From UBA5109 sp965661005 (GTDB lineage: Bacteria; Pseudomonadota; Gammaproteobacteria; Pseudomonadales; Pseudohongiellaceae): DNA of 64,000 bases. Of the stretch, positions 49,645 through 59,135 are shown one piece after another (within the stretch, counting starts at the first letter, position 1; every line of letters begins with the position of its first letter). Location: contig CBFICB010000006.1 in assembly GCA_965661005.1 (NCBI GenBank), positions 124,001-188,000 of the forward strand, read 5' to 3'. The notes under the pieces were generated by a model. It had not been told where the DNA came from. It made no database searches and saw only the letters and a program-made list of their open reading frames with translations. The position numbers and the translations under genes are program-made.

Positions 49645-50220
49645 ATGGCCCATGATTTTGCTAAACAGCGTTCTTCAAACAAAAGTAGTCAGAAGAAACG
49701 TACCAACACGAAATCTGCAACAAAAACCTCTCCAGCAAAAAGCCACTGGCCCTGGTTTTTTTCTGGCCTTCTTTCAGGTTTGTTGGTGGCTCTGATTGGA
49801 TTTTTTGGCTTCTTTGGCCCTGGCTCCATACAAAATATTAACAATGCAATTTCTTCTCAAGATACGGATTCAGCAGGTCAAAATGATGAAGGTACTGACT
49901 TTACATTTTATGACCGACTGAGCGAAGCCGAAGTCGTAGTTGACGTAGTTGCTGTAGAACTTAAACCTGAAGTTGAAGAAGACCCAACTATTTATCGAGT
50001 ACAAGCCGGCTCCTTTAATGTCTTGGAAGATGCTGAAAAGCTTCGAGCAGAGATATTACTCATCGGCCTGGATGCTTCTATTTCACAGGCAGAGGTGTTG
50101 GGTCAGACCATGTACAGGGTTCAAGCTGGGCCATTTGTAGGAAACGCAAGTGCTGATGATGCTGTCGACCTCCTGGCACGCAACAATTTGCCACACACTA
50201 TTAAAATAGTTGTCCGCTAA
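49645..50220 (+). CDS. SPOR-domain membrane protein (FtsN-like)
   Basis: 191 aa. A basic, Ser/Lys/Thr-rich cytoplasmic N-terminus (1-35), one TM helix (WPWFFSGLLSGLLVALIGFF, ~36-56), an acidic linker and a C-terminal SPOR domain (~114-191) with two copies of the YRVQAG-[SP]-F motif. SPOR domains bind denuded glycan at division sites. The position before hslVU matches the small SPOR gene at the same place in Pseudomonas. It may be FtsN itself or a related protein. Confidence 0.85.
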   Translation: MAHDFAKQRSSNKSSQKKRTNTKSATKTSPAKSHWPWFFSGLLSGLLVALIGFFGFFGPGSIQNINNAISSQDTDSAGQNDEGTDFTFYDRLSEAEVVVDVVAVELKPEVEEDPTIYRVQAGSFNVLEDAEKLRAEILLIGLDASISQAEVLGQTMYRVQAGPFVGNASADDAVDLLARNNLPHTIKIVVR

Positions 50221-50305
50221 GTAGCCGTTTTCCTCTTAAAACCTTGAAATACTGGTCGCCATCACCAAATAGTAGAGTTCTAAACCCCATTACAGAGAGA
50301 TAAGC

Positions 50306-50845
50306 ATGGATCAATATCGAGGCACGACCATCGTTTCAGTGCGCCGAGGCAATAAAGTCGTTATCGGTGGTGATGGCCAGGTAAGCCAAGGCAATACCGT
50401 GATGAAGGGTAATGCTCGAAAAGTACGCCGTTTATATAATGATCAAGTTATTGCAGGCTTTGCAGGTGGAACCGCTGATGCTTTTACCTTGTTTGAACGC
50501 TTTGAAGAGCAACTGGAAAAACATTCAGGCAAATTAACTCGTGCAGCAGTAGAACTTGCCAAACTTTGGCGAACAGAGCGAGCATTGCGACGCCTTGAAG
50601 CCTTGCTCGTTGTTGCGGACAAAGAAGCCTCTCTGATCATTACTGGCAACGGGGATGTCATTGAACCAGAAAACTCATTAATGGCAATTGGATCGGGCGG
50701 CTCCTATGCTCAAGCTGCGGCTATCGCGCTGTTAGAAAATACCAAACTTGATGCTCGCACAATAGTTGAAAATAGCCTCAATATCGCCGCTAATATCTGC
50801 GTCTATACGAACCATAATCTGACCATCGAAGAACTCGATTGTTAA
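50306..50845 (+). CDS. hslV: ATP-dependent protease subunit HslV (ClpQ)
   Basis: Peptidase subunit of the HslUV proteasome-like complex. 179 aa. The short propeptide MDQYRG is removed to expose the catalytic Thr7 ([20 protein letters not shown]). The Gly-rich [16 protein letters not shown] and [11 protein letters not shown] complete the family pattern. Followed after 28 nt by its ATPase partner. Confidence 0.97.
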   Translation: MDQYRGTTIVSVRRGNKVVIGGDGQVSQGNTVMKGNARKVRRLYNDQVIAGFAGGTADAFTLFERFEEQLEKHSGKLTRAAVELAKLWRTERALRRLEALLVVADKEASLIITGNGDVIEPENSLMAIGSGGSYAQAAAIALLENTKLDARTIVENSLNIAANICVYTNHNLTIEELDC

Positions 50846-50873
50846 CTTACAAATTCACCTATAGGAAACCTGC

Positions 50874-52220
50874 ATGGCAGATTTAAGCCCTAAGCAAATC
50901 GCAATTGAACTTGATAAACACATTGTTGGTCAGGACGCGGCTAAGCGAGCGGTAGCAATCGCTCTTCGTAATCGTTGGCGCAGGATGAAATTACCTGAAG
51001 GCTTACGTAATGAGGTCACACCAAAGAATATTTTAATGATCGGCCCTACTGGGGTTGGTAAAACTGAAATAGCGCGTAGGCTAGCGCGTCTTGCTGGTTC
51101 TCCATTTATCAAAGTTGAAGCAACAAAATTTACTGAAGTTGGCTATGTCGGCCGAGATGTTGAATCAATCATTCGGGATCTTGTAGATGCCGCTTATAAA
51201 ATGCTGCGCGAACAGCAAATTGAAAAACTCGGCACACAAGCTGCCGATGCAGCAGAAGATAAAGTCCTTGATATATTATTACCTGAACCTTCTTCCCAGG
51301 GCAAAATCGAGCCCATAAGTGTTACTGAAGCCGACACCAGTACCCGTCAAATTTTTCGAAAAAAATTACGTGAAGGTGATCTGGACGACAAGGAAATAGA
51401 AATAAAAGTCAGTGATATGATCAGTGGAGTCGAAATTATGGCGCCACCCGGCATGGAAGATATGACTAATCAACTTAGCTCCATGTTTTCCAATCTTGGT
51501 AATCAACGAAAAAAAACTCGTCGTGTTACAGTAAAATCTGCACTTAAATTACTTCGAGATGAAGAAGCCGCCAAGCTCATAAATGAAGAAGATTTAAAAT
51601 CTCAGGCTGTCACTAGCACTGAACAAACCGGCATTGTTTTTATTGATGAAATTGATAAAGTCGCGACAAAAAATGAAACCACAACTGGCGGCGTTTCCCG
51701 AGAAGGCGTTCAGCGAGATCTCCTGCCTTTGATTGAAGGTTCCACAGTCACAACCAAGTATGGCCCTATTCAAACTGATCATATTCTTTTTATTGCTTCT
51801 GGAGCATTCCATTTATCTAAGCCTTCAGACCTAATACCGGAGTTGCAGGGGCGCTTACCTATTCGTGTGGAACTTGATGCTCTGTCAGTGGATGACTTTA
51901 ACCGAATTTTAACTGAGCCAGATGCATCTTTGAGCAAACAATACCAAGCCTTACTGGCAACCGAGAGTTTATCACTTGAGTTTACTGAGGATGGCATTCA
52001 AAAAATTTCAGAAATTGCATGGGGCGTTAATGAACGAACTGAGAATATTGGTGCAAGGCGCTTGCATACCGTATTAGAGAAATTACTTGAAGACATCTCA
52101 TTCCGAGCTGATGAATTAGTTGAAAATGGCAAGGACACATTTGTAGTTGATGCAGCCTTTGTAGAATTCACCTTAAGTGAATTATCTCAGAATGAAGATC
52201 TCAGCCGCTTTATACTGTAA
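50874..52220 (+). CDS. hslU: ATP-dependent protease ATPase subunit HslU
   Basis: AAA+ unfoldase that feeds substrates to HslV. 448 aa. Walker [18 protein letters not shown] near residue 56, the pore loop [11 protein letters not shown], an intermediate I-domain (~110-240), Walker [10 protein letters not shown], sensor regions near [20 protein letters not shown] and [10 protein letters not shown], and C-terminal LSRFIL that docks on HslV. Usually heat-shock regulated. Confidence 0.97.
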   Translation: MADLSPKQIAIELDKHIVGQDAAKRAVAIALRNRWRRMKLPEGLRNEVTPKNILMIGPTGVGKTEIARRLARLAGSPFIKVEATKFTEVGYVGRDVESIIRDLVDAAYKMLREQQIEKLGTQAADAAEDKVLDILLPEPSSQGKIEPISVTEADTSTRQIFRKKLREGDLDDKEIEIKVSDMISGVEIMAPPGMEDMTNQLSSMFSNLGNQRKKTRRVTVKSALKLLRDEEAAKLINEEDLKSQAVTSTEQTGIVFIDEIDKVATKNETTTGGVSREGVQRDLLPLIEGSTVTTKYGPIQTDHILFIASGAFHLSKPSDLIPELQGRLPIRVELDALSVDDFNRILTEPDASLSKQYQALLATESLSLEFTEDGIQKISEIAWGVNERTENIGARRLHTVLEKLLEDISFRADELVENGKDTFVVDAAFVEFTLSELSQNEDLSRFIL

Positions 52221-52231
52221 TTGAAATTTAC

Positions 52232-52624
52232 ATGCTACCTACTGGTATAAAACTTCATCTAAAATCCGCCATATTGGAACTTCAATATGATGATGCAGTT
52301 TATAAACTAAACGCAGAATTTCTTAGAGTTCATTCCCCTTCCGCTGAAGTGAAAGGCCATGGGCCTGGCCAAGAAGTACTTCAGGTCGGGAAAAAAAATG
52401 TTTTGATCACCAAAATTGACCAAGTGGGCAACTACGCCCTGCGCCCGCACTTTAGTGATGACCACAATACTGGAATATATACTTGGGAGTATTTGCGTGA
52501 ACTTTGTTTGAAGGAATCTTTATTGTGGGAACAGTATCTTCAAAAATTAAAATCCGCTGGCCAGAGTAGAGAAGCACTAGAAAAAGATACTCAAGTTGTT
52601 AATATCACACCACTAAAGAGCTAA
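52232..52624 (+). CDS. DUF971-domain protein (gamma-butyrobetaine hydroxylase-like N-terminal domain)
   Basis: 130 aa. Family features: an ILELQYDDAVYKLNAEFLRV start, RVHSPSAEVKGHGPGQ, and NYALRPHFSDDHNTGIYTWE. The domain also forms the N-terminus of gamma-butyrobetaine hydroxylases, but the stand-alone bacterial protein is of uncertain function. It starts 11 nt after hslU and keeps the conserved order hslVU-DUF971-ubiE. Confidence 0.85.
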   Translation: MLPTGIKLHLKSAILELQYDDAVYKLNAEFLRVHSPSAEVKGHGPGQEVLQVGKKNVLITKIDQVGNYALRPHFSDDHNTGIYTWEYLRELCLKESLLWEQYLQKLKSAGQSREALEKDTQVVNITPLKS

Positions 52625-52662
52625 ATACTCTCTTCCTGCCCTCTTGAGTTACAATACTGCGC

Positions 52663-53424
52663 ATGAGCAAAAATACTAACAAAGTAACGACTGATTTTGG
52701 TTACAAAGAAGTACCCTTAGAAGAAAAAGCTGAGCACGTAGCTAATGTATTTCATTCAGTAGCACGAAATTACGACATTATGAACGACATAATGTCTCTA
52801 GGTTCTCATCGCCTAATAAAAAAATTTACTGTGCAATTAAGTGCTCTTCGGCCGGGGCAAGTGGTACTGGATCTTGCTGGAGGGACTGGCGATTTCTCAT
52901 TGCAATTTTCTCCTATTGTCGGAAGTATGGGGCAAGTTGTACTGGCTGACATTAATGAATCCATGCTTCGTGTTGGCCGTGACAGAATCATTGATAAAGG
53001 TGGTTTATCAAATATATCTTATACTCTGGCTAACGCTGAAAAACTGCCTTTTGCTAAAAACAGTTTCGATTGCGTCTGTATTGCTTATGGCCTCAGAAAT
53101 GTCACAGATAAAAATGCAGCCTTGCGCTCAATGTATGAAGTGCTTAAGCCTGAGGGAAGAGTTGTAGTGCTGGAATTTTCAAAACCCCGCAAGAAGCTAC
53201 TTAGTAAAGCTTATGATTTATATTCTAAATTGTGGCCCGTTGCTGGAAAAATTGTAAGCGGCGATAGTGAAAGCTACCAATATCTTGTGGAATCTATTCG
53301 AATGCACCCTGACCAGGAAACTTTGAAAACCATGTTCCTAGATGCTGGTTTCCATCGCTGTGAATATCACGATGTTATGGATGGGATCTGTGCTATACAT
53401 ATAGGGTATAAAGATGCCATTTGA
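52663..53424 (+). CDS. ubiE: Ubiquinone/menaquinone C-methyltransferase UbiE
   Basis: SAM-dependent C-methylation in quinone synthesis. 253 aa. [20 protein letters not shown] near residue 30, the SAM loop [17 protein letters not shown] near 70, [11 protein letters not shown] and [18 protein letters not shown] with the C-terminal [12 protein letters not shown]. It overlaps ubiJ by 11 nt, so the pair is co-translated. Confidence 0.96.
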   Translation: MSKNTNKVTTDFGYKEVPLEEKAEHVANVFHSVARNYDIMNDIMSLGSHRLIKKFTVQLSALRPGQVVLDLAGGTGDFSLQFSPIVGSMGQVVLADINESMLRVGRDRIIDKGGLSNISYTLANAEKLPFAKNSFDCVCIAYGLRNVTDKNAALRSMYEVLKPEGRVVVLEFSKPRKKLLSKAYDLYSKLWPVAGKIVSGDSESYQYLVESIRMHPDQETLKTMFLDAGFHRCEYHDVMDGICAIHIGYKDAI

Positions 53425-54034
53425 ATTATTTTTAAGCGCTGCGCTATCCAGTGTTGAAATAATATTGAACAAAGCGTTAAACCTTGATCCCTTCAGCAGG
53501 AATAAACTAACACCTCTACAAGGGAAAGTTTTTTCGATTAAGTGTACCAAACCAGATTGCAAAATTTTTATCACGGTTCTTGAGAATGGATTTCAACTCA
53601 CAAGCTCCATTGTTGACGAAGCTGATGCAGAAATTGCAGCGACTGCGGATGTGTTATTAAAATTGCTAATTGCAAAAAATAAAGACAGCATTATTCGAAA
53701 TGAAAATATTCAATTGAAAGGTGATGCTTCCAGCATACAGGATTTACAAGCAATTCTTTTCGATCTTGATATCGACTGGGAATATCAATTGAGTAAACTT
53801 ATAGGCGACATTCCGACACAAGCATTAAGTGATGGTATCGCAAAGCTTAAAATCTTTCTAAGCAACAACGCAGCAAGCTTTACAGAAGATATCGAGGAAT
53901 ATCTTCATGAAGAAAAAAAAATAGTGCCCACAATGTCCGAATTGGAAATTTTTTACCAGCGCATTGACCAACTAAGATTAAAGGTCGATCGCGCTGAATC
54001 ACGCATCAATAAACTAATTAGAAACTATCAATAG
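53414..54034 (+). CDS. ubiJ: Ubiquinone biosynthesis accessory factor UbiJ
   Basis: SCP2-domain protein that presents the hydrophobic quinone intermediate to the soluble Ubi complex. 206 aa. The SCP2 fold ([20 protein letters not shown], then [18 protein letters not shown]) occupies the N-terminal ~115 residues. The C-terminal half is a helical region with [20 protein letters not shown] as a coiled coil. Between ubiE and ubiB, as in other gammaproteobacteria. Confidence 0.88.
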   Translation: MPFELFLSAALSSVEIILNKALNLDPFSRNKLTPLQGKVFSIKCTKPDCKIFITVLENGFQLTSSIVDEADAEIAATADVLLKLLIAKNKDSIIRNENIQLKGDASSIQDLQAILFDLDIDWEYQLSKLIGDIPTQALSDGIAKLKIFLSNNAASFTEDIEEYLHEEKKIVPTMSELEIFYQRIDQLRLKVDRAESRINKLIRNYQ

Positions 54035-54043
54035 GAGTTAATT

Positions 54044-54520
54044 ATGGGTTTTGCGCTTTCTGACATGCAGTTAAAAAGTTCAAGTTTTGAAAATAACAGC
54101 CTTATGCCAAGCAAGCATTCCAATGAGGCCGAAGATATTTCTCCAGCATTAAGCTGAGAGAACCCACCAGAGGGGACGCAAAGCTATGCAGTTATTTGTC
54201 ATGACCCCGATGCCCCTTTGGTAACACCCAATGGGACTTACGGATTTGTACATTGGGTGCTCTACAATATTCCTACTAATGTAACTGCATTAGAAGAAGC
54301 CACTGACCTTTTTACTCAGGGTGAAAATAATTATGGCAACACAGGCTATAACGGTCCTTTACCCTCTGAAGGACACGGATTACATCATTATTATTTTTGG
54401 ATCATTGCTTTAGATTCGCAAACAGATTTAAAACCAGGCCTAAGCCTGTGGGAACTCCTAGAAAGCGTCGAACCTAACATACTGGGCATGAATAGACTGG
54501 TAGGTTATTTCCAGCGTTAA
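54044..54520 (+). pseudogene. YbhB/PEBP-family protein interrupted by an in-frame TGA
   Basis: From ATG 54044 (after AGGAG) a ~158-aa Raf-kinase-inhibitor-like protein can be read through one TGA at 54155-54157 (codon 38). The stop falls where the family has Trp: ISPALS-x-ENPPEGTQSYAV. The rest is good: HDPDAPLVTPNGTYGFVHWV, GPLPSEGHGLHHYYF, and LMLELLES-like LSLWELLESVEP to RLVGYFQR. A single TGG-to-TGA change explains it; whether real or an error is open. No second lesion is seen, so the gene may be freshly inactivated or read through. Confidence 0.8.
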
Positions 54521-54615
54521 GGTATGCACAATTTAAGGAGTTAGCTATACCCTACTGAAATTAGCGTAGACTTTATGCTATCGTTGTCGCCTTTTGATAA
54601 TTTAAGTGATCGATT

Positions 54616-56253
54616 GTGAAGAAGTATCTACGTCTCCTTACCATTCTAAAAGTTGCTGCACGCTATAATTTGCAAGAGTTATTCAATGATTTTAATTTGA
54701 ATGCTCCGGCAAAACTTTTACTTAAGCTGCCCTTTTTGCCCAAGGCTAAATCTAAAAATCTGGATAGAGGGGCACGTTTGCGCCTTGCCCTGGAAGAACT
54801 TGGTCCAATCTTTATTAAATTTGGGCAACTTTTATCTACACGACGAGATATGGTACCCCTGAATATAGCTGACGAATTAGCAAAACTGCAGGATCAGGTC
54901 CCTCCGTTTGATGAAATTGAGGCGCAAAAAATCATTGAACAGGCGCTTGGAAGTAAAATTGAAACTATTTTTAAAAATTTTTCCAGCAGCCCACTTGCTT
55001 CTGCATCAATAGCTCAAGTCCATACTGCTAATTTGCTTAGCGGTGAAGAAGTTGTTATCAAAGTCGTACGCCCTGGCATTGAAGAAATTATTGACCAAGA
55101 TTTAGCTTTATTAAATTTAATAGCATCCTTTATTGAAAATTATACAAAAGATGGAAAACGTTTACGTGCCAAAGAAATTATAAGAGATTATGATTTTGTC
55201 ATTCATGATGAGCTTAATCTTCAGGCAGAAGGCGCAAACGGAACGCAATTAAGGAAAAATTTTGAAACCAATCATGTGCTTTATGTTCCAAAAGTATACT
55301 GGGATTTAACACGTAAAAATGTATTGGTCATGGAACGAATACATGGCATCCCGATAAGTCATATTGATGAGTTAAAGAAAGCCAAAATAGATTTAAAAAA
55401 ACTGGCTGAAACCGGCGTTGAAATATTTTTCACTCAAGTTTTTGATCATAGTTTTTTTCATGCAGACATGCATCCAGGCAATATTTTTGTATCACTCGAA
55501 CACCCTGAAAAACCTCAATATATTGCACTGGATTGCGCTATCTTTGGGAGCCTGAGTGAAGATGATCAACAATATCTGGCCAGAAATCTACTAGCCATCT
55601 TTAAGCGCGATTACCGTAAAGTTGCTGAACTACATTTAGAGTGTGGTTGGGTCCCTTCTGACACCCCCATTAATGCATTTGAAGCGACTATGCGAAGTGT
55701 GTGCGAACCTTTTTTTGAAAAGCCATTAAGTGAAATTTCATTTGGCGCGCTACTGTTACAGCTGTTTAGAACAGCAGGTCGCTTTAATATGGAGCTACAA
55801 CCCTCACTGGTTTTGCTGCAAAAAACCATGCTAAACGTTGAAGGTCTCGGTAAAGAGCTCTATCCTGACCTAGATCTTTGGCAAACTGCTTTGCCTTTTC
55901 TGGAAAATTGGCAAAGAAAGCGCTTGTCTCCCTGGGAAAATATCAAGAAACTAAAGGGTAGAGTCCCTGAATTACTTGAGCTCTTACCTGAATTTCCCGA
56001 ATTGATATATGACTTTCTGTCGGATACTCGCGCATCCAGACTAGAAACCCAACGATTATTGAAAGATCAGGCTAAATTACGCCTGCAAGCACAACAAAAG
56101 CTGTCTAAAAAACGCCTTCGATTTGGGCTCGCAACATTAGTATTAGCCGGGATTATGATGCTCACTGATTTGGGTCAGCTCATGGATTCCATGCCTCTGG
56201 AAATTTGGCTACTAAGTTTCGCGGGTATAGGATTACTGTATTTTCGTCGCTAG
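54616..56253 (+). CDS. ubiB: Ubiquinone biosynthesis protein UbiB
   Basis: ABC1/ADCK kinase-like ATPase that supports extraction or delivery of quinone intermediates; inner membrane. 545 aa. KFGQLLSTRRDMVP near residue 77 (KxGQ motif), the Ala-rich loop SSPLASASIAQVHTANL, the invariant Lys in VVIKVVRPGIEE, and catalytic FFHADMHPGNIFVSLEHP near 285. Two C-terminal TM helices (~500-545). It starts with GTG 54616. Confidence 0.95.
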   Translation: MKKYLRLLTILKVAARYNLQELFNDFNLNAPAKLLLKLPFLPKAKSKNLDRGARLRLALEELGPIFIKFGQLLSTRRDMVPLNIADELAKLQDQVPPFDEIEAQKIIEQALGSKIETIFKNFSSSPLASASIAQVHTANLLSGEEVVIKVVRPGIEEIIDQDLALLNLIASFIENYTKDGKRLRAKEIIRDYDFVIHDELNLQAEGANGTQLRKNFETNHVLYVPKVYWDLTRKNVLVMERIHGIPISHIDELKKAKIDLKKLAETGVEIFFTQVFDHSFFHADMHPGNIFVSLEHPEKPQYIALDCAIFGSLSEDDQQYLARNLLAIFKRDYRKVAELHLECGWVPSDTPINAFEATMRSVCEPFFEKPLSEISFGALLLQLFRTAGRFNMELQPSLVLLQKTMLNVEGLGKELYPDLDLWQTALPFLENWQRKRLSPWENIKKLKGRVPELLELLPEFPELIYDFLSDTRASRLETQRLLKDQAKLRLQAQQKLSKKRLRFGLATLVLAGIMMLTDLGQLMDSMPLEIWLLSFAGIGLLYFRR

Positions 56254-56350
56254 TTCCTTGAATATCCCACTAATAACCCCAAATAGAGTATTCTAGGCGA
56301 TTATAAATGAGATTATTAAGTCTATTGAGCCTTCAATTTTGGAGCTGAAC

Positions 56351-56740
56351 ATGGCACAGAGATGGCTCGATGAGCTAAAGTGGAATGCAGATGGTTTGCT
56401 GCCTGTGGTTGCTCAGGACACCAGCTCAGGCCGAATACTGATGCAGGCATGGGTAAACCCTGAAGCTCTAGCTACTGCAAAGGAAGAAGGCAGAGCAGTA
56501 TATTGGTCCCGCTCCAGAAAAAAACTTTGGCGCAAAGGCGAAGAATCCGGACATATTCAAAAACTAAGTGGTATTTACCTGGATTGTGATGCTGACTGTT
56601 TGATTTATGAAGTAGAGCAAGTCGGAGGTATAGCATGTCATACGGGCCGCCAATCATGCTTTTACCGCAAGCTGGTCAATAGTGAGTGGCAGGAAACTGA
56701 TCCGGTTTTAAAAGAACCAAATGACATATATAAGAAATAA
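56351..56740 (+). CDS. hisI: Phosphoribosyl-AMP cyclohydrolase
   Basis: Third step of histidine synthesis. 129 aa. [40 protein letters not shown], and metal-binding cysteines in [14 protein letters not shown] and [15 protein letters not shown] 56351 has GGAG six nt upstream; an in-frame TTG just before it is part of that ribosome site. Monofunctional, with hisE next (15 nt). Confidence 0.95.
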   Translation: MAQRWLDELKWNADGLLPVVAQDTSSGRILMQAWVNPEALATAKEEGRAVYWSRSRKKLWRKGEESGHIQKLSGIYLDCDADCLIYEVEQVGGIACHTGRQSCFYRKLVNSEWQETDPVLKEPNDIYKK

Positions 56741-56755
56741 ATTCAGGCTTCAAGC

Positions 56756-57088
56756 ATGACGGATACACTAAATAAAATTGCGAAAATCATTGAAGAGCGA
56801 AAAGGATCTGATCCTTCTACTTCTTATGTGGCTCTCTTACAAAGCAAAGGCCTCAATAAGATACTGGAAAAAGTCGGTGAGGAAGCAATTGAAACAATAC
56901 TTGCTGCCAGAGATATGGAAAAAGGTGAAGAGAAGACCAAGTTAATCTATGAAACCGCGGATTTATGGTTCCATACATTAGTGATGCTTTCAGAAATGGG
57001 CCTTAGCCCTCAGGATGTTCTTAATGAACTTGAAAGGCGCTTTGGTACATCAGGATTAGAAGAAAAAGCATCGCGCGAAACTAGCTAG
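56756..57088 (+). CDS. hisE: Phosphoribosyl-ATP pyrophosphatase
   Basis: Second step of histidine synthesis. 110 aa: [40 protein letters not shown] with the MazG-like Glu-rich metal site, and [20 protein letters not shown]. Separate hisI and hisE followed by tatABC is typical of Pseudomonas and relatives. Confidence 0.94.
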   Translation: MTDTLNKIAKIIEERKGSDPSTSYVALLQSKGLNKILEKVGEEAIETILAARDMEKGEEKTKLIYETADLWFHTLVMLSEMGLSPQDVLNELERRFGTSGLEEKASRETS

Positions 57089-57142
57089 AACGCTACAATG
57101 CGTGAATACAAATTTTAATAATTAACTTAGCAGGAGAACAAT

Positions 57143-57388
57143 ATGGGATTCGGTGGAATTGGGATTTGGCAACTGGTCATTATTCTGGTCATTATTCTTC
57201 TTGTGTTTGGAACCAAGAAGCTAAAAAATCTTGGGTCGGACCTGGGTGGCGCAATCAAGGGATTTAAAAGCGCTATGGACGAAGGTGATAAGGGAGAAGA
57301 CACTACTCAGGCCAAAATCAGTGAAGAAGATGAAGGCGACACTTTTGATGTGAAAGCGGAAAAAGTTGAAGAGGAAAGTAAGTCCTAA
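57143..57388 (+). CDS. tatA: Sec-independent protein translocase subunit TatA
   Basis: 81 aa. N-terminal TM helix with [23 protein letters not shown], amphipathic helix [18 protein letters not shown] and an acidic tail. Forms the translocation pore for folded proteins. Ribosome site AGGAG lies 7-11 nt before the ATG. First of tatABC. Confidence 0.94.
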   Translation: MGFGGIGIWQLVIILVIILLVFGTKKLKNLGSDLGGAIKGFKSAMDEGDKGEDTTQAKISEEDEGDTFDVKAEKVEEESKS

Positions 57389-57409
57389 TCTGAATAAAAA
57401 GGCTTTCTT

Positions 57410-57865
57410 ATGACTGGCGTCGGCTTCTTTGAAATATTAGTAATTGGTGTAGTTGGCTTGTTAATTCTCGGGCCGGAAAAGCTGCCCGGTGCCTTGCGTA
57501 CAATGGCCTTATGGATAGGACGTTTCAGGCGAAGCTTTGATGATATAAAACGAGATATTGAAAAAGAAATAGGTGCAGACGATATTCGTCGCCAGCTCCG
57601 TAACGAAGCAATTATGGAAAAATTCCAAGATGGTAAAAAACAAATTACTGACACTGTAAATTCGGCTAAAAAACAGACTGACAGTCTGAAACAAAACCTG
57701 GATCTTAAACAACAAATTCTCAACAGCGGAAAACCTGAAGCAGACACAGCACCCGATAATACCAAGCAAGGTGGTCCTTCAGCAGGTGCTAACACCGCAA
57801 CCACAGAAAATGTGGCTCAGACTAAACCATTAGAGTCCGCTGAACCGAAAGAACCTAAAACCTAA
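57410..57865 (+). CDS. tatB: Sec-independent protein translocase subunit TatB
   Basis: 151 aa. TM helix with [20 protein letters not shown] and the TatB-type Glu near residue 8, then [20 protein letters not shown] and a long charged helical region. Together with TatC it recognises twin-arginine signal peptides. Confidence 0.93.
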   Translation: MTGVGFFEILVIGVVGLLILGPEKLPGALRTMALWIGRFRRSFDDIKRDIEKEIGADDIRRQLRNEAIMEKFQDGKKQITDTVNSAKKQTDSLKQNLDLKQQILNSGKPEADTAPDNTKQGGPSAGANTATTENVAQTKPLESAEPKEPKT

Positions 57866-57866
57866 T

Positions 57867-58643
57867 ATGGCTCTTGAAAACGACCCAAAAGAACAACCGT
57901 TAATCTCTCATTTAATTGAATTGCGAGATCGCATCCTGCGTTCTTTATTAGTTGTGCTTGTTATTTTTCTTTGCCTGTTCCCATTTGCTAATGAAATTTA
58001 TACCTTTGTGGCATCACCCTTAATTAATGTGTTGCCTGAAGGTGCAGAAATGATTGCGACACAAGTCACCTCTCCATTTTTTGTGCCTTTTAAGCTCTCT
58101 TTCTTTGTCGCGGTATTCATTTCTGTGCCGTTCCTGTTGCATCAGGTTTGGGCTTTTATTGCACCTGGTTTATATAGAAATGAGATCAAGATTGCTTTTC
58201 CGATTCTGGTGTCCAGCATCATACTTTTTTATCTGGGCATCGCATTTTCTTATTTCATAGTACTGGGATTTATTTTCGGTTTCTTTACATCTGTTGCTCC
58301 AGATGGCGTTGCAATCATGACCGATATTTCTGAATATCTGAACTTTGTTTTATTAATGTTTTTTGCTTTCGGGCTGACATTTGAAATTCCCATTGCAACC
58401 ATTTTACTAATAATTTCAGGAGCAACTACGTCTGAGAAATTAACTCAAAAACGGCCTTATGTTGTAATTGGCTGTTTTGTGGCGGGGATGTTACTCACTC
58501 CCGCAGACCCTTTTTCACAATCCATGCTTGCTATACCGATGTGGATGTTATTCGAAGCAGGAGTGCTTGCAGGTAAAATTATTTACACAAAGGGCGAAGA
58601 GGAAGAGGATGAAAATGAGGATGGAGAAGAATCAACAAGCTAA
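57867..58643 (+). CDS. tatC: Sec-independent protein translocase subunit TatC
   Basis: 258 aa, six TM helices. N-terminal LISHLIELRDRILRSLLVVL is the twin-arginine binding region; FIAPGLYRNEIKIAFPILVS and ADPFSQSMLAIPMWMLFEAG are conserved. The C-terminal tail is acidic. Begins one base after the tatB stop; its own stop overlaps the convergent dtd end by 4 nt. Confidence 0.95.
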   Translation: MALENDPKEQPLISHLIELRDRILRSLLVVLVIFLCLFPFANEIYTFVASPLINVLPEGAEMIATQVTSPFFVPFKLSFFVAVFISVPFLLHQVWAFIAPGLYRNEIKIAFPILVSSIILFYLGIAFSYFIVLGFIFGFFTSVAPDGVAIMTDISEYLNFVLLMFFAFGLTFEIPIATILLIISGATTSEKLTQKRPYVVIGCFVAGMLLTPADPFSQSMLAIPMWMLFEAGVLAGKIIYTKGEEEEDENEDGEESTS

Positions 58644-59077
58644 CTTTTTAATAAAAAAGTTACTGGTCCATCATTTACCAAACTAACCTGCATATCAGCA
58701 CCAAACTTTCCGCATTCTATTTGATCATATTGCTCTTGGGCCTGACTTAAAAAATATTGATATAAGGGTTCAGCCTGATCAGGGGGTAAGGCCGAGGAAA
58801 AACTCGGACGCAGGCCACGATTAGTATCTGCAGCCAAAGTGAATTGAGAAATAATCAACAAGCCCCCTTTAATATCCCTGACGTTAAGATTCATTTTATC
58901 TTCTTCGTCTGAGAAAACTCGATACGACAGCACTTTTTTTAATAGTTTATTGGCTTCAGATTCTCCATCACTTTTTTCGATGCCAAGAAAGACAAGAAGG
59001 CCCTGCCCAATTTGACCCACTGTTTCTGCATTAATACTGACTGAGGCTGAAGATACTCTCTGAATAAGCGCTAGCAT
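58640..59077 (-). CDS. dtd: D-aminoacyl-tRNA deacylase
   Basis: Removes D-amino acids from mischarged tRNA. 145 aa. MLALIQRVSSASVSINAETV at the start, the SQFTLAADTNRGLRPSFSSA active-site block near residue 77, and the NDGPVTFLL motif at the end. Dimeric cytoplasmic proofreading enzyme. 58 nt downstream of bipA on the same strand. Confidence 0.95.
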   Translation of the reverse strand: MLALIQRVSSASVSINAETVGQIGQGLLVFLGIEKSDGESEANKLLKKVLSYRVFSDEEDKMNLNVRDIKGGLLIISQFTLAADTNRGLRPSFSSALPPDQAEPLYQYFLSQAQEQYDQIECGKFGADMQVSLVNDGPVTFLLKS

Positions 59078-59135
59078 AAGCTATTCTTCTCGCTCCTTTC
59101 TTAAATTCCTACTGATATCATAGAACTTAAAAGTT

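Noticed and set aside
50243..50290. Sigma-32-like CTTGAAA and CCCCAT elements before hslV
   Set aside because: They are about 35 nt apart, not 13-15 nt, so they do not form one heat-shock promoter.
58636..58665. AACTTTTT/AAAAAGTT hairpin between tatC and dtd
   Set aside because: The stem is almost purely A/T and overlaps both coding ends; too weak to call a terminator.
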